Origin: Yersinia canariae
GTDB lineage: Bacteria; Pseudomonadota; Gammaproteobacteria; Enterobacterales; Enterobacteriaceae
Length of the DNA: 64,000 nt
Direction of reading: 5' to 3'
Assembly (NCBI RefSeq): GCF_009831415.1
Contig: NZ_CP043727.1
Location: 3,472,001 to 3,536,000, forward strand
In this document: one piece after another, positions 19,870 through 31,154 of the stretch
Layout of the letters: every line of letters starts with the position of its first letter
Numbering within the stretch: position 1 is the first letter of the stretch
Translations under genes and position numbers: made by a program
The notes under the pieces: model-generated
Told to the model about the DNA's origin: nothing
The model's database searches: none
Seen by the model: only the letters and a program-made list of their open reading frames with translations

Positions 19870-21633
19870 ATGTCTTTGCAAAAATGGAACAAACCCTTGG
19901 CTGTATTGGCTTTACTGGTCAGTGGGACACTGCATGCGGCTTCAACACCCGCGGTAGAAGCGAAAAATGGCATGGTGGTGACATCCCAGTATCTGGCTTC
20001 ACAGGTTGGGACTGATATTTTAAAAATGGGCGGAAATGCGGTTGATGCTGCAGTGGCCGTAGGTTACGCCCAAGCGGTAGTAAACCCTTGCTGTGGCAAT
20101 ATTGGCGGCGGTGGTTTTATGACTATTCACCTTGCAGATGGGACGGATACATTTATAAACTTCCGTGAAACTGCCCCAGCCGCAGCCAGCGCTGATATGT
20201 ATCTGGATAAAGAAGGTAAAGTCACCAAAGATGCCAGTTTGTATGGCTATCTAGCCGCAGGGGTGCCCGGCACGGTATTGGGGATGGACAGTGCGCAGAA
20301 GAAATACGGTAAATTAACGCGCCAGCAAGTGATGGCTCCAGCGATTAAACTGGCCCGTGAAGGTTTTGTGTTGACCCGAGCTGATACTGATATTCTGGAT
20401 ACAACCGTTAAGCGCTTCCGTCAAGACCCTGAATCTGCTCGTATTTTCCTGCGTAAAGACGGGGAAGCGCTGCAACCGGGCGATCGTCTGGTTCAAGCAG
20501 ATCTGGCGGATACCCTGACCGCTATCTCGCAAAAAGGCCCTGATGCTTTTTATCAGGGGAAAATACCTCAAGCCGTTGAAGCTGCAGCCAAAAAAGGTGG
20601 CGGCATTTTAACCGCAGCCGATTTTGCCAACTATAAAATTACAGAAACCGCCCCCATAACCTGTAGCTATCGCGGCTATAAATTTGTGTCCTCCCCGCCC
20701 CCTAGCTCCGGCGGAGTGACATTATGTGAAACGTTGAATGTCCTTGAAGGCTATGATCTCAAAAGCATGGGCTTTAATTCCGCCGCATATATTCATACGC
20801 TGGCAGAAGCAATGCGCCATGCTTATATGGACCGTAATACTTTCCTCGGTGATCCGGAGTTTGTTAAAAACCCAATTGATCGACTGCTGAGCAAAAGTTA
20901 CGCCGCCGATATCCGCAAGCAAATCGTTGCCAATAAAGCGACACCCTCGGTAGACGTACAGCCGGGTATGCAACCGCATGAAAAACCTGAAACAACTCAC
21001 TATTCTATCGTCGATCATGACGGCAATGCGGTGTCGACTACTTATACCGTAAACGGTCGCTTTGGCGCGGTAGTGATTGCACCTGGCACTGGTTTTTTCC
21101 TGAATGATGAAATGGATGACTTTACCGTCAAAGTGGGCGAACAAAACCTGTATGGTTTGGTTCAGGGAGCCACAAATTCCATCGCCCCCGGTAAGCGCCC
21201 ACTATCATCGATGAGCCCAACATTGGTGACTAAAGGCGGTAAGACATTTATGGTATTAGGATCTCCGGGCGGTTCGCGGATCATCACCATTACCTTGCAA
21301 ACCGCATTGAATGTGATTGACCACGGTATGGCACCACAAGAGGCCGTAGATGCACCACGAATCCATCATCAGTGGCTGCCCGATGAGGTCTACTATGAGC
21401 AACGCGGTGTCTCTGCGGATAGCCTTAATTTGCTGAAAAACATGGGATATAAAATGGTTGAGCAGAATCCATGGGGCGCTGCTGAATTGATTTTGGTCGG
21501 ATTAGCCGGTGTTGAGGGGGTCAGTCCTGCCAACTCTGGCAATGATTCCGCTGTATCAGGGAAAGTCCGTGAGGGCTACCTGTACGGGGCTAATGATGTT
21601 CGCCGCCCAGCAGGGGCCGCAATAGGTTATTGA
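19870..21633 (+). CDS. ggt: gamma-glutamyltranspeptidase, periplasmic
   Basis: Cleaves and transfers the gamma-glutamyl group of glutathione and related compounds in the periplasm; an Ntn hydrolase that self-processes into two subunits. 587 residues: signal peptide MSLQKWNKPLAVLALLVSGTLHAAS, large-subunit motif AVDAAVAVGYAQAVVNPCCGNIGGGGFM, the autoprocessing threonine region in ETTHYSIVDHDGNAVSTTYT near residue 380, and the GSPGGSRIITITLQ block in the small subunit. Start at 19870 has AAAGGAGTGAGA; an upstream in-frame ATG would spoil the signal peptide. A pair of cysteines in NPCCGN is conserved in some homologues. Confidence 0.94.
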   Translation: MSLQKWNKPLAVLALLVSGTLHAASTPAVEAKNGMVVTSQYLASQVGTDILKMGGNAVDAAVAVGYAQAVVNPCCGNIGGGGFMTIHLADGTDTFINFRETAPAAASADMYLDKEGKVTKDASLYGYLAAGVPGTVLGMDSAQKKYGKLTRQQVMAPAIKLAREGFVLTRADTDILDTTVKRFRQDPESARIFLRKDGEALQPGDRLVQADLADTLTAISQKGPDAFYQGKIPQAVEAAAKKGGGILTAADFANYKITETAPITCSYRGYKFVSSPPPSSGGVTLCETLNVLEGYDLKSMGFNSAAYIHTLAEAMRHAYMDRNTFLGDPEFVKNPIDRLLSKSYAADIRKQIVANKATPSVDVQPGMQPHEKPETTHYSIVDHDGNAVSTTYTVNGRFGAVVIAPGTGFFLNDEMDDFTVKVGEQNLYGLVQGATNSIAPGKRPLSSMSPTLVTKGGKTFMVLGSPGGSRIITITLQTALNVIDHGMAPQEAVDAPRIHHQWLPDEVYYEQRGVSADSLNLLKNMGYKMVEQNPWGAAELILVGLAGVEGVSPANSGNDSAVSGKVREGYLYGANDVRRPAGAAIGY

Positions 21634-21659
21634 GAGTAATAATCTGACATGATGCAAAT

Positions 21660-21683
21660 CCCCCATCAATGTATTGATGGGGG
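21660..21683. terminator. convergent hairpin between ggt and the SDR gene
   Basis: CCCCCATCAAT - GT - ATTGATGGGGG, an 11-bp perfect stem between two genes that point at each other; usable in both directions, with modest T content on the plus side (TAATTTA). Confidence 0.8.
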
Positions 21684-21704
21684 TAATTTACCAGTCTATT
21701 CATA

Positions 21705-22385
21705 TCACCACGGTAATGAATGTCCCTGATAATCAATAAAGCCGTGGCCGCCCTTGGCGCTAGCGCGTTCGATTTGGTCAACCACCCCTTTTACACTCGT
21801 CGCTATCGTCAGTGGTGCGGCGTCGCCACCCATATCCGTTTTTACCCAACCCGGATGAATGGATAATACTGTCAGCGACGGATCTGCCACCTCGGCGACC
21901 AAGTTGCGCGTCATCATATTTAGCGCTGCTTTACTGGCGGAATACAAAGGTTTATGACCAGAAGCATTATGTCCCAGACTCCCTAACTGCGAGGACATAA
22001 AGGCTAATACACTGTGGGTTGGATTCCGCTGCGCCAGCAGGAGTTGGGCAATACGGATAGGTGAAATCGCATTGGTTTGAAACAATTCGAGAATTTCTTC
22101 CGGTTTGGCATCAAGCGCAGATTGATGTTCCGGCCCAGAGATACCGGCATTAACAAATATCAGGTCAAACACCTGGCCCTGTACCTGTGGTAAAAACGCT
22201 TTAATACTGTCGGGTTGGTTAATATCCAATGTTAACCAGTGGGCCGCATGTGCAGCAGTATCTTTTGCTACACCGCGAGTTGTCGCCGTCACTGACCATC
22301 CGCGCCGATTAAGCTCATCAACCAGCCCCAGACCTAATCCCCGAGAAGCGCCGATAATCAATGCCTGTCTTTTAGATGTGCTCAT
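21705..22385 (-). CDS. short-chain dehydrogenase/reductase, C-factor-like
   Basis: 226-residue classical SDR. Nucleotide-binding motif IGASRGLGLGLVDEL at residues 11-25, the NAGISG motif near residue 76, and the catalytic YSASK at about residue 148 preceded by a serine in FMSSQLGS. The substrate cannot be read from the sequence; overall arrangement resembles the C-signal/CsgA-like subgroup. Monocistronic between ggt (convergent) and malZ (same strand, 124 bp upstream). Preceded by GAAGGGAAAATATT. Confidence 0.85.
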   Translation of the reverse strand: MSTSKRQALIIGASRGLGLGLVDELNRRGWSVTATTRGVAKDTAAHAAHWLTLDINQPDSIKAFLPQVQGQVFDLIFVNAGISGPEHQSALDAKPEEILELFQTNAISPIRIAQLLLAQRNPTHSVLAFMSSQLGSLGHNASGHKPLYSASKAALNMMTRNLVAEVADPSLTVLSIHPGWVKTDMGGDAAPLTIATSVKGVVDQIERASAKGGHGFIDYQGHSLPW

Positions 22386-22509
22386 AATATTTTCCCTTCG
22401 GTGAATTTACCTGCTAACTGTCTATGCCGTCATATACATAGTATCTCAACCAACGAAAAAGCGGCATTTAGCCGCTTTTAATATTCACAGTGCATCACCG
22501 GTTGTTAAG

Positions 22510-24339
22510 TTAGCACTCACCAACACCACGCCATAACGTGACACTCTCACCCGATAGTTGCAGGTTAATACCGGCATCCGTGATATCCAACCGGGATTTC
22601 CCCTCCAAACATTGCCACTGCGCCACATTCAGCAAAGGAGACCGTGGTAATAAGATATCACTGTCGTAATTACGTTGTATTGCCACCATCACCCGCTCGC
22701 GCTGGTAACTGCGAATGAATACCAGAGAATCGCCATTGGCGTGAATAACCTTGCACCCGCCGCGCCGTAATGCCAAACTTTTGTGTCGCAAAGCCGCCAT
22801 TCGTTGACACAATTTCAGCAAATCGCCATCCCACTGAGTCTCATCCCATGGGAAAGGTTTGCGGCAGAATGGGTCATTGCCGCCATCAAGGCCAATTTCA
22901 TCACCATAAAATAAGCAAGGCACACCAATCCAACTAAACAGCCATACCAAAGCCATTTGCATGCGCTTTTTATCGCCATTCAGCAAAGTAATAAATCGGG
23001 CGGTGTCATGGCTATCCAACTGGTTAAATAAACGTAACTGATGGCCATGAGGTAATCCGGCGCGATATTCATCCATCCAATAAGCGCAATCCTCGGCACG
23101 GAGTTTTATTGGGTGATAAGCGACATCCTGCCCGGCCAGGAAGCTGCGTACCGGCAAGGCAAACCCCATATAATTCATGGCCGCGTCCTCCACTCCGGCA
23201 TGCAACCAATGCCGTGCATCGCCAAAATGTTCGCCCAGAATATAGGCCTGAGGATTTTCTTCTTTCGCCGCCTGATAGATACCCGCCAAATGCCGCAAAT
23301 TCCCTTTTGCACCGCCCTCTTCCCCCAGCATATGCACCACATCCAACCGCCAGCCATCAATGCTGTAAGGTGGTTTTAACCAATGGCGCACCACACTGTC
23401 TTGCGCGCGATAAATTTGATTCACCACGTCTTCATTGGCAAAGTTGAGTTTGGGTAGGCTGGCATTGCCTTTCCAATCCAGCGCCCGCCCATCAGGGAAG
23501 AAATTAAACCAGCCGCGATAGGGGGAATCAGGGTGATGACAAGCACCATCCGTCTCTTGCTGATGGCGGTCAAACCAATGATGGGAATCCCCTGTATGAT
23601 TAAACACCCCATCAAGCACCAGTTTGATACCGGCTTCATGGGTTGCGCGACGTAATTGCAGAAAAGCACTCTCACCGCCGAGGTAGGGATCAACCTGATA
23701 ATAATCTTGCGTATCATATTTATGCACACTGGGCGCAGTAAAAATCGGGTTGAGATAGAGTGCCGTCACACCCAACTGCTGCAAATAGGGGAGTTTTTGG
23801 CTGATACCGGCTAAATCACCACCATAGAATGTCGAAGCGGCATTCACATCATCGAGGGGTTGTTGCCAGTCACGGCGCGAGACCGGGTGACCGGCGGCAT
23901 GATGGTGATAACTCCCATTCTGCACCCCATATTCGGCTTGGCTGCTAGCAAAACGGTCAGGAAAGATTTGATAAAAAATCTGATCTGCAACCCAATCTGG
24001 GCCACTATCGGGTAGCTCAATAGCAAACTGAGCCAATTGCGCGGGAGGAACCACTGAAAAACCTAATGGCCCAAACCACTGTTGATAATCATTCCACAGC
24101 AGTTTGAAACAATAACGCCGCGCTGGCTGACCTTCATGTAACGGTAATGTCGCGCGATAACGCCAAAAACCATCACGCAGCTCGCCCTTCATTGTGAGCA
24201 ACCACTCTTCATTATCCGGCTCACAGCGTAAGAAAACCTGCGCAGGCAAATGTTCGCCCTGTAGCCAGAATGTAATGTGCAATGCATCGCCCCGCTGACG
24301 GACAAAAGGTGCGACCGGTAGATGCCAACCACTAAGCAT
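22510..24339 (-). CDS. malZ: maltodextrin glucosidase
   Basis: Cytoplasmic GH13 enzyme that removes glucose from the reducing end of maltodextrins. 609 residues: N-terminal beta domain, then (beta/alpha)8 motifs [19 protein letters not shown] (nucleophile Asp), [11 protein letters not shown] (acid Glu) and LDSHDTARF. In the malZ-proY-brnQ-phoR order of E. coli. ATG 24339 follows AGGAGAATTTT. A perfect MalT-box sequence lies about 150 bp upstream, so maltose control is likely. Confidence 0.93.
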   Translation of the reverse strand: MLSGWHLPVAPFVRQRGDALHITFWLQGEHLPAQVFLRCEPDNEEWLLTMKGELRDGFWRYRATLPLHEGQPARRYCFKLLWNDYQQWFGPLGFSVVPPAQLAQFAIELPDSGPDWVADQIFYQIFPDRFASSQAEYGVQNGSYHHHAAGHPVSRRDWQQPLDDVNAASTFYGGDLAGISQKLPYLQQLGVTALYLNPIFTAPSVHKYDTQDYYQVDPYLGGESAFLQLRRATHEAGIKLVLDGVFNHTGDSHHWFDRHQQETDGACHHPDSPYRGWFNFFPDGRALDWKGNASLPKLNFANEDVVNQIYRAQDSVVRHWLKPPYSIDGWRLDVVHMLGEEGGAKGNLRHLAGIYQAAKEENPQAYILGEHFGDARHWLHAGVEDAAMNYMGFALPVRSFLAGQDVAYHPIKLRAEDCAYWMDEYRAGLPHGHQLRLFNQLDSHDTARFITLLNGDKKRMQMALVWLFSWIGVPCLFYGDEIGLDGGNDPFCRKPFPWDETQWDGDLLKLCQRMAALRHKSLALRRGGCKVIHANGDSLVFIRSYQRERVMVAIQRNYDSDILLPRSPLLNVAQWQCLEGKSRLDITDAGINLQLSGESVTLWRGVGEC

Positions 24340-24487
24340 AAAATTCTCCTGCTTTAACCAAAACGATTGCTGTTAAGGCTATCTGGTGCAGACATTAACG
24401 CCGCGACACATTCACCTGTATGAATATAACCGCTATAAACAATGCCACGTTACTGATGACAGACACTCATCTGTCAGCATAAATATT

Positions 24488-24497
24488 GGGGATGAGG
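24488..24497 (+). promoter_or_regulatory. MalT box candidate upstream of malZ
   Basis: GGGGATGAGG is an exact match to the MalT consensus GGGGA(T/G)GAGG, 149 bp before the malZ start. It is in inverted orientation relative to malZ and only one clear copy is seen, whereas MalT promoters usually have more than one, so this is suggestive only. Confidence 0.5.
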
Positions 24498-24581
24498 TCA
24501 GGGGCGCAGAGAGATTGATTAGGATATCAGAGAAACAAACACTAGAGACTCAATGAACTTCAAGGTGCCGAAGACAGTAAA

Positions 24582-24602
24582 AAGCCGGGATATTCCCGGC
24601 TT
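24582..24602 (-). terminator. intrinsic terminator after proY
   Basis: On the minus strand AAGCCGGGA - ATA - TCCCGGCTT followed by TTTAC, 22 bp after the proY stop. Compact 9-bp GC-rich stem with a T-run. Confidence 0.9.
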
Positions 24603-24624
24603 GATATTGAGTATTGCTTCAGTA

Positions 24625-26016
24625 TTACTCTGCGGCTTTCAGCGCCATCGCTTTCTTCTTCTGATGGTTTACCTTGAAGTAATATCCCACCAGCAACAAT
24701 ACAATCCACACCAGCCCGACATACAGTGAAATGCGGGTTGTTGGGAACCAACCAATCAGGCCGATGATGAATACCAAGAAAATGATAGCCACCACAGAAG
24801 TAAAGGTGCCGCCACGCAGTGGGAAATCCAGCGCCTTAACTTGATCTTTGCTCAATGAGCGGCGGAAACCAATCTGAGAAAACAGGATCATAATCCATAC
24901 CCATACGGTCGCAAAGGTCGCAAGTGAGGCGATAACCAGGAACACATTTTCCGGCATGATGTAGTTCAGATAAACAGCAGTCAGCATGGCCCCCATCATC
25001 ACCAACACCGTCACCCACGGCACACCGCGCTTAGAAATAGCCGCAAAGGCTTTTGGCGCGTGGCCCTGCTCCGCCATCCCATTGAGCATTCGGCCTACAC
25101 CAAATACATCACTGTTAATGGCCGATAATGATGCGGTGATCACCACAAAGTTCAGAATACCCGCCGCAACAGTAATCCCCATATGTTGGAAAGTCAGGAC
25201 AAATGGGCTGCCGTTAGTGCCCACTTGGTTCCATGGGTAAATAGACATAATGACAAACAGAGTGCCGACATAAAACATGAGAATACGCCATGGCACGGAG
25301 TTGATGGCTTTCGGAATAGATTTTTTTGGGTCTTCAGCTTCACCGGCAGTAATCCCGATAATCTCAATCCCGCCATAAGCAAACATCACCAATTGCAATG
25401 ACAGGATCATGCCGACAAAACCGTTACTGAAGAAGCCGCCGTTAGTCCATAAGTTATGAATACCGGTCGGCTGCCCGCCGTTACCAATGCCCCAAATTAT
25501 GATCCCAACACCGGCCAGAATCATGACGATAATGGTGGCGACTTTGAAAAATGAGAACCAGAACTCCAGCTCGCCGAAAACCTTCACGCTCATCATATTG
25601 ACTGCGCCAATGATAAGGACAACACTCAGCACCCATACCCAATGAGGCACATCTGGGAACCAGACCCCCATATAGATACCGAAAGCGGTCACATCGGCAA
25701 TAGCAACAATCAGAATCTCAAAGCAATAGGTCCAGCCGGTGATATAACCCGCCATTGGCCCAAGGTAATCTTGCGCATAGCGTGAGAATGAGCTGGCTTG
25801 CGGATTATTCACTGACATTTCACCCAAAGCGCGCATGATGATAAATGCCACCACGCCACCAATCAGGTATGCCAATAATACACTCGGCCCCGCCATTCTT
25901 ATCGCATCAGCCGAACCATAGAATAAGCCGGTACCTATTGCTGACCCCAATGCCATAAAGCGAATGTGGCGTGTCGTCAGGCCACGTTTCAGCTTATTTT
26001 TGACTGGTAATTCCAT
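24625..26016 (-). CDS. proY: amino-acid permease ProY (APC family)
   Basis: Inner-membrane transporter of the amino acid/polyamine/organocation family, called a cryptic proline permease in enterobacteria. 463 residues with about 12 membrane helices; N-terminal [24 protein letters not shown] is the diagnostic substrate-site motif, and the [10 protein letters not shown] segment and [17 protein letters not shown] loop are nearly those of E. coli ProY. Start [12 protein letters not shown] at 26016 fits the family; nine further codons upstream are open. Downstream of brnQ with a hairpin between them. Confidence 0.92.
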   Translation of the reverse strand: MELPVKNKLKRGLTTRHIRFMALGSAIGTGLFYGSADAIRMAGPSVLLAYLIGGVVAFIIMRALGEMSVNNPQASSFSRYAQDYLGPMAGYITGWTYCFEILIVAIADVTAFGIYMGVWFPDVPHWVWVLSVVLIIGAVNMMSVKVFGELEFWFSFFKVATIIVMILAGVGIIIWGIGNGGQPTGIHNLWTNGGFFSNGFVGMILSLQLVMFAYGGIEIIGITAGEAEDPKKSIPKAINSVPWRILMFYVGTLFVIMSIYPWNQVGTNGSPFVLTFQHMGITVAAGILNFVVITASLSAINSDVFGVGRMLNGMAEQGHAPKAFAAISKRGVPWVTVLVMMGAMLTAVYLNYIMPENVFLVIASLATFATVWVWIMILFSQIGFRRSLSKDQVKALDFPLRGGTFTSVVAIIFLVFIIGLIGWFPTTRISLYVGLVWIVLLLVGYYFKVNHQKKKAMALKAAE

Positions 26017-26045
26017 GAACTTTATCCCGTCTTTTTTCAGCAAAA

Positions 26046-26068
26046 AGCCACGGGGATGAGCCGTGGCT
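26046..26068 (-). terminator. hairpin between brnQ and proY
   Basis: On the minus strand AGCCACGG - CTCATCC - CCGTGGCT followed by TTTTG. An 8-bp stem and a short T-run 24 bp after the brnQ stop and 30 bp before the proY start; probably a partial terminator that reduces proY expression in the shared transcript. Confidence 0.75.
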
Positions 26069-26091
26069 AAAAATATCCGATGACTGCGCAG

Positions 26092-27411
26092 TTATTGCTT
26101 AGCAGCAACTTCCTGACGACAGCACAGGCGATCGTACAACCCTACGACGACGAATACCAGCAGGGAAGGCGATAACCATGCCAGACCTTGCTCAGCCAAT
26201 GGTAGATGCTGAGTCCATTCCGGCAGGAAATGTGCGAAAGTCGAGGCTTTTACCGCATCAAGGATACCGAACAGCAAACTGACCAACATGACCGGAGCCA
26301 CGATACGAGAAGCATGATGCCACCAGCGCAAAGTGAAACTCATCAGCACCAACACAATGCAAGGCGGGTAAATAGCCGTCAGCACGGGAATGGAGATCTG
26401 AATCAGGTGGCTCAGCCCCAAATTCGATACCATCATCGAGAAGATCCCGAGGATAAACACCAATGTGCGGTACGACAGTGGCAAATACTGAGCAAAGAAT
26501 TCAGCGCAAGCGCAGGTTAGACCGACGGCGGTCACCATGCAGGCGATGAAAATCAAGGCGGCCAAGAACACGCTGCCCAAACCACCAAAGGTGTGCTGAA
26601 CATAGGCATGCAATACCACGGCACCATTTTGTGCGTCTGGCACCAAGCCACCACTGCTAGAACCCAGTTTAAACAAGCTCAGATAAACCAGTGTCAAACC
26701 GATACCGGCAATCAAACCCGCCCAAATGGTATAGCGCGTCAGTAACCCAGCAGAAACCACGCCGCGTGACCGGGCTGCATTCACGATAACAATACCGAAC
26801 ACCAAAGCGCCTAAGGTGTCCATGGTCAGATAACCATTGACGAAACCAGAAGAAAACGCGGCAGTCTGGTAGGCATCAGTGGCCGGAATCAGCGGGCCAG
26901 CAGGCCAAATCAAAGCCGCGATACCTAAAATAGCCAATGCTAAAATTTTCAGTGGCGCGAGAATATGCCCGACCGTATCGAGCAAACGCCCCGGATACAG
27001 GGAAATCCCAATAACCAACGCAAAATAGACCACGCTGTAAATAAACAGTGGCAACGGGCCATCGCCAGTTAAAGGCGCAATACCAACTTCAAAGGACACT
27101 GTTGCAGTACGCGGGGTGGCAAACAAAGGGCCAACAGCCAGATAACAGACTGTAGCCAGTACCAGACCGGCCCCGCGACCAATTGGGGTACTCAGGGCAT
27201 CAATACCGCCGCCGACTCGAGCCAGCGCGATAACAGTAATGACCGGTAATCCAACAGCGGTAATCAAGAAGCCCAGCGCGGCCCACCAAACATGTTCACC
27301 CGATTGTAAACCAACCATCGGCGGGAAGATGATGTTGCCGGCGCCAACAAATAAGGCAAAGGTCATAAAACCTAATGCCATAATATCTTTAGACGATAAA
27401 CGATGACTCAT
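26092..27411 (-). CDS. brnQ: branched-chain amino acid transport system II carrier BrnQ
   Basis: Sodium- or proton-coupled importer of leucine, isoleucine and valine (LIVCS family). 439 residues with about 12 hydrophobic helices; the N-terminus [29 protein letters not shown] is the family hallmark. Conserved position between phoR and proY in enterobacteria, but here a PstS-like gene is interposed between phoR and brnQ. Its promoter should lie in 27412-27855. Confidence 0.95.
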   Translation of the reverse strand: MSHRLSSKDIMALGFMTFALFVGAGNIIFPPMVGLQSGEHVWWAALGFLITAVGLPVITVIALARVGGGIDALSTPIGRGAGLVLATVCYLAVGPLFATPRTATVSFEVGIAPLTGDGPLPLFIYSVVYFALVIGISLYPGRLLDTVGHILAPLKILALAILGIAALIWPAGPLIPATDAYQTAAFSSGFVNGYLTMDTLGALVFGIVIVNAARSRGVVSAGLLTRYTIWAGLIAGIGLTLVYLSLFKLGSSSGGLVPDAQNGAVVLHAYVQHTFGGLGSVFLAALIFIACMVTAVGLTCACAEFFAQYLPLSYRTLVFILGIFSMMVSNLGLSHLIQISIPVLTAIYPPCIVLVLMSFTLRWWHHASRIVAPVMLVSLLFGILDAVKASTFAHFLPEWTQHLPLAEQGLAWLSPSLLVFVVVGLYDRLCCRQEVAAKQ

Positions 27412-27855
27412 AGTGATGTGCGTTGCCTAGTTAAATGACCAAAAGAAAAAGTCCTAAGTTGTGGTCTTTCCGACGTGATCGAAACGATACAAAGCTCTGA
27501 TAAACGCAAACTCCAGCGGTTAATAAGCAATCAATTTCGTCAGTATGCAGTGTTTTTGAAGTTATTTGCAGGTGGAATAGGCCAACAACGGCGGTAAGTA
27601 GACCGTTTATAGCGGAGAAAGGCAAGTCTGGATCATAAAAGCAGAGTCTTCATCCATACAATCTAATCAAACCAGTTAATCATGCCAGATTTAAAGAAAT
27701 ACACGCCATATGATTTGTATCATTTATATCCAACTGTTAACAATTTATGGTTGATAGCGCCGGATAAACTCAGTCAAATTTATAAGCGATATATTTAGCT
27801 AATTGAATAATTTTAGATGCAGAGACGGGCACTGAAAAGGGATATTTGAAGCAAG
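27412..27855. other. intergenic region before brnQ
   Basis: No supported gene in 444 bp between the PstS-like gene and brnQ, both read leftward. A minus-strand open stretch ends at 27431 with codons for Leu-Gly-Leu-Phe-Leu-Leu-Val-Ile just before brnQ, which looks like a leader peptide, but no start or attenuator hairpin was found. The 27640-27840 part is AT-rich and is the likely promoter zone. Confidence 0.4.
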
Positions 27856-28848
27856 TTAATCAGCAAAACCTAGCGCTTTTCGCGTATGACTCAGCATCTC
27901 AGGAGGCAGGGGTAAATAGCCGTCATGAGTCACGCGTTTTTGCCCTTCTGGCGATAAAACGCGCTCAAGAAAGGCCGCAGTCAACGGCTCTAGCGGCTTG
28001 CCCGGTGCTTTATTGATATAAATATACAGATAGCGCGACAAGGGGTAGCGCCCATCTTTAACATTCTCCGGGGTCGGCATCACATAATCCTGACCATTTG
28101 CAGCCAGTGAGAGTGATTTAACGCCACTGTTTCGAAAGCCGATACTGGCATAACCAATACCATTTAATGAACCGGCAACAGCTTGCACAACGGAAGCAGA
28201 TCCGGGCAGTTCATTGATATTATTATCGAAATCACCATCACACAGCACTCTCTGCTTGAAAAAACCATAAGTGCCAGAGGCTGAGTTTCGGCTATAGCGT
28301 TGCAGAGATCGCGCCGCCCAACCTCCCTTCAGCCCGAGTTCACCAAAGCGCTGGATGCGGTGAGGTTCTCCACAGCGGCGATTTTGCGAAAAAATAGCAT
28401 CGAGCTGAGATAAAGTCATTTTGTTCAGTGGGTTATCCTGATGAACAAAAACGACCAATGCATCTACCGCAACAGGAACAGCAAGTGGCGGATAACCATA
28501 ACGTTGAGTGAATGCGGTGATTTCAGCCGCTTTCATTGGCCGACTCATCGGCCCGAGTTGAGCCGCTCCTGCCGCCAATGCCGCCGGAGCGGTAGAGGAA
28601 CCTGCTGCCTGTATTTGCAAATTAACGCCGGGGTAGTGTTGATTGAAATCATCAGCCCATAAAGACATCAAATTAGCTAAGGTGTCGGAGCCGACACTGG
28701 AAAGATTACCAGACAGAGTATGAGGCTTTAGCGCCTGAACCTCAGCGACAGGCGAAACAGCTACTGGTTGCGCTATAGCGCCGTAGCCCCACCCTAGCAG
28801 GGCATACAACAGCGCCAGTTTTCCCCATCTCATCAACTTGGTGTCCAT
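27856..28848 (-). CDS. PstS-like periplasmic phosphate-binding protein
   Basis: 330-residue type 2 periplasmic binding protein. Signal peptide to about residue 26 (LALLYALLGWGYGAIA-QP), then PstS-type anion-binding motifs: GSDTLANLM near residue 53, AGSSTAPAAL near residue 82, GPMSRPMK near residue 99, and RNSASGTYGFF. Cysteines in RRCGE and LCDGD could pair. It starts 6 bp after the phoR stop and should be co-transcribed with phoBR, yet no pstCAB genes are here. E. coli lacks this gene at the locus. Possible roles are phosphate capture for a distant Pst permease or a sensory role with PhoR; neither is shown. Confidence 0.85.
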   Translation of the reverse strand: MDTKLMRWGKLALLYALLGWGYGAIAQPVAVSPVAEVQALKPHTLSGNLSSVGSDTLANLMSLWADDFNQHYPGVNLQIQAAGSSTAPAALAAGAAQLGPMSRPMKAAEITAFTQRYGYPPLAVPVAVDALVVFVHQDNPLNKMTLSQLDAIFSQNRRCGEPHRIQRFGELGLKGGWAARSLQRYSRNSASGTYGFFKQRVLCDGDFDNNINELPGSASVVQAVAGSLNGIGYASIGFRNSGVKSLSLAANGQDYVMPTPENVKDGRYPLSRYLYIYINKAPGKPLEPLTAAFLERVLSPEGQKRVTHDGYLPLPPEMLSHTRKALGFAD

Positions 28849-28854
28849 GCAGTC

Positions 28855-30171
28855 TTAGGATTTGACTGCATTCTCGGTTAAAACCGTCGGAACAATCAAC
28901 CGATTCGGTAGGGTAAAAATAAATCTCGTCCCCAAACCGATTTCACTCATGACATCCAAACGCGCATCGTGATGGCTCAATGCATGTTTCACAATTGCCA
29001 ACCCCAACCCACTGCCACCCGTTTGCCTTGAACGGGCCTTATCCACCCGATAGAAGCGCTCTGTAAGGCGCGGCACATGCTCAGGGCCAATCCCCGGCCC
29101 ATTGTCACTAACCTGAAATTGTGCGCCTTGTGCAGTGCGCTGCCAGCACACCTCAATCTTGGTGCCATCTGGAGTGTGATTAACCGCGTTATAAACCAGA
29201 TTAGAAACAGCACTGCGCAGTTGATCTTCATTGCCAAAGACTTTCAACTGCTCGTTAATTCGGAAAGTAATCTCATGACGCCCATTGCTCAGCGCTTGTA
29301 CCTCATGCTGTAACATTTTCAGCATCCGCGGAATGTCGACCTGCTCATTCATGTCCACATTAGGCGCTGCTTCAATTCGCGACAGCGTCAATAATTGTTT
29401 AACCAGCCCATCCATTCGCTTGGTCTGTTCCTGCATCGTCCCTAGTGCTTTATCCCGTAATGGCCCAACTAATTCCTGGTCGTGCATCATTTCCAGATAC
29501 CCCTGCAAGACTGTCAGAGGAGTGCGCAGCTCATGACTAACGTTGGCAAAGAAATTACGCCGAGCCCCTTCTAGCTGGCGCATTTGGGTCACATCACGAG
29601 CCACCATTAGCAATTGGCCTTCAGAATAAGGCATCACGCGGAACTCAACGTAATAACCATTATTGAGTTGCAGGGTCAATGGACGAGAAAACTCTTGCTG
29701 TTGCAGATACTGACTGAATTCAGGATAACGCAGTAAGTTAAGAATATGCTGGCCATTATCTTCCGGCCAACGGAACCCCAGCAATTGCTGAGCCAAACCA
29801 TTACACCAGAAAATATTGCCATCAATTGTCGTCATAATGACTGCATCAGGTAATGATTCGGCACCGCTACGGAACCGTTTGATAAGTAGCGCTAATTCAC
29901 GACGCCGACGACGATTTCGCAGTTGCATCTGGTATAAGCCGTAAAATAAAGGCTCCCAACTCCAGCGCCCAGAAGGCGGAGTCATGCTGCGGTCTAACCA
30001 CAGCCAATGAGATAATTTAAGTTGGTTGTAGAAATTCCAGACCAGTGCTGCGATAACTGAAACCAATAATAACCAAGGAAGGTACCCGATAAAGGCACCT
30101 AACAATAATGCGGGCAAACAAAAAAGGGCCAGCTCTAAAGCCAGCGTTTTCCATGATAAACGTTCTAACAC
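28855..30171 (-). CDS. phoR: phosphate regulon sensor kinase PhoR
   Basis: Membrane histidine kinase controlling PhoB in response to phosphate. 438 residues: two N-terminal membrane helices (residues 8-45), a basic linker ([27 protein letters not shown]), a PAS domain (about 105-195), the HisKA box [14 protein letters not shown] with H213, and ATPase boxes DNGPGIG and [15 protein letters not shown]. The start codon is GTG (30169-30171), as in E. coli. Lies 24 bp downstream of phoB. Confidence 0.96.
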   Translation of the reverse strand: MLERLSWKTLALELALFCLPALLLGAFIGYLPWLLLVSVIAALVWNFYNQLKLSHWLWLDRSMTPPSGRWSWEPLFYGLYQMQLRNRRRRRELALLIKRFRSGAESLPDAVIMTTIDGNIFWCNGLAQQLLGFRWPEDNGQHILNLLRYPEFSQYLQQQEFSRPLTLQLNNGYYVEFRVMPYSEGQLLMVARDVTQMRQLEGARRNFFANVSHELRTPLTVLQGYLEMMHDQELVGPLRDKALGTMQEQTKRMDGLVKQLLTLSRIEAAPNVDMNEQVDIPRMLKMLQHEVQALSNGRHEITFRINEQLKVFGNEDQLRSAVSNLVYNAVNHTPDGTKIEVCWQRTAQGAQFQVSDNGPGIGPEHVPRLTERFYRVDKARSRQTGGSGLGLAIVKHALSHHDARLDVMSEIGLGTRFIFTLPNRLIVPTVLTENAVKS

Positions 30172-30195
30172 AACGAATTCTCCGGCACTGAAAAC

Positions 30196-30885
30196 TCAGT
30201 AGCGCGTTGAGAAACGGTATCCGGTTCCCCGGACAGTTTGCACCATTCTGTCATGGCCATCAATTTCAAGCGCCTTACGTAGCCGACGAATATGCACGTC
30301 AACAGTGCGATCTTCTACATAAACGTTAGTGCCCCAGACATAATTAAGCAACTGTTCACGGCTGTAAACTCGCTCAGGATGGGTCATAAAGAAGTGCAAT
30401 AACTTAAATTCGGTCGGCCCCATATCCAGCGCTTGCTCATTGGCCATAACCCGATGTGAGGACGGGTCCAAACTCAATCCTTGCATTTCAATGACTTCTT
30501 CAACCGCCATTGGCGATATCCGGCGCATGACGGCTTTGATGCGCGCCACCAATTCTTTGGGTGAAAAAGGCTTGGTAATATAGTCATCCGCCCCGACTTC
30601 CAAACCGCGCACTCTGTCTTCTTCCTCGCCACGGGCGGTCAACATCATCACTGGGATATCGCGGGTCAGCGCTTCACGTTTCATGTGCTTAATAAACTGA
30701 ATACCTGAGCCCCCAGGTAACATCCAGTCCAATAACACTAAATCGGGGAAAGGCTCCGACAAACGCGTGACTGCACTGTCATAATCCTCGGCTTCTAACG
30801 GTTGGTAGCCATTCTGTTCCAACACAAAGCACACCATCTCACGGATTGGTGCTTCATCTTCAACTACCAGTATGCGTCTTGCCAT
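30196..30885 (-). CDS. phoB: phosphate regulon response regulator PhoB
   Basis: OmpR-class response regulator activating Pho genes under phosphate limitation. 229 residues: receiver domain with acidic E9/D10, phosphorylated D53 ([11 protein letters not shown]) and K105 in the [13 protein letters not shown] stretch; winged-helix domain ending [15 protein letters not shown] and [12 protein letters not shown]. The frame is open 50 codons upstream but [11 protein letters not shown] at 30885 is the family start. A Pho box and -10 element lie directly upstream (30934-30967), so the gene is autoregulated. Confidence 0.97.
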   Translation of the reverse strand: MARRILVVEDEAPIREMVCFVLEQNGYQPLEAEDYDSAVTRLSEPFPDLVLLDWMLPGGSGIQFIKHMKREALTRDIPVMMLTARGEEEDRVRGLEVGADDYITKPFSPKELVARIKAVMRRISPMAVEEVIEMQGLSLDPSSHRVMANEQALDMGPTEFKLLHFFMTHPERVYSREQLLNYVWGTNVYVEDRTVDVHIRRLRKALEIDGHDRMVQTVRGTGYRFSTRY

Positions 30886-30933
30886 CATCAACCCTGCCAG
30901 TAAGTTAGTGGTCACTATTTGATTTCGGATGCC

Positions 30934-30967
30934 ATTATGCGTCACTTTTGTGACATTTTTATGAAAA
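30934..30967 (-). promoter_or_regulatory. Pho box and promoter of phoB
   Basis: Minus strand TTTTCATAAAAATGTCAC (30967-30950) matches the 18-bp Pho box (CTGTCAT-A/T-rich-CTGTCAT), and a CATAAT -10 element follows after 10 bases (30939-30934), the spacing normal for PhoB-activated promoters in which the box replaces the -35. Start codon about 50 bp downstream. Confidence 0.85.
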
Positions 30968-31154
30968 ACATCGCGCTCTTGTAAGCAATAAGCATAGTGA
31001 TAAATTTCATGATAATTGCAAAATGCAGTGCTCAAGTTTGCGAGGCGTCTCGGAGATTTCCCTCACACCCTGCTTTTAGCCGCGACATCCGGCGGGCAGC
31101 GTTTATAATCAGCGCCATTATCTTTGAAAGACAACCTGCCATAGCGGGAGATTT

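Noticed and set aside
27431..27625. Leader-peptide-like frame ending Leu-Gly-Leu-Phe-Leu-Leu-Val-Ile just before brnQ
   Set aside because: Attractive for a branched-chain amino acid transporter, but no short start with ribosome site, no competing hairpins and no terminator were found.
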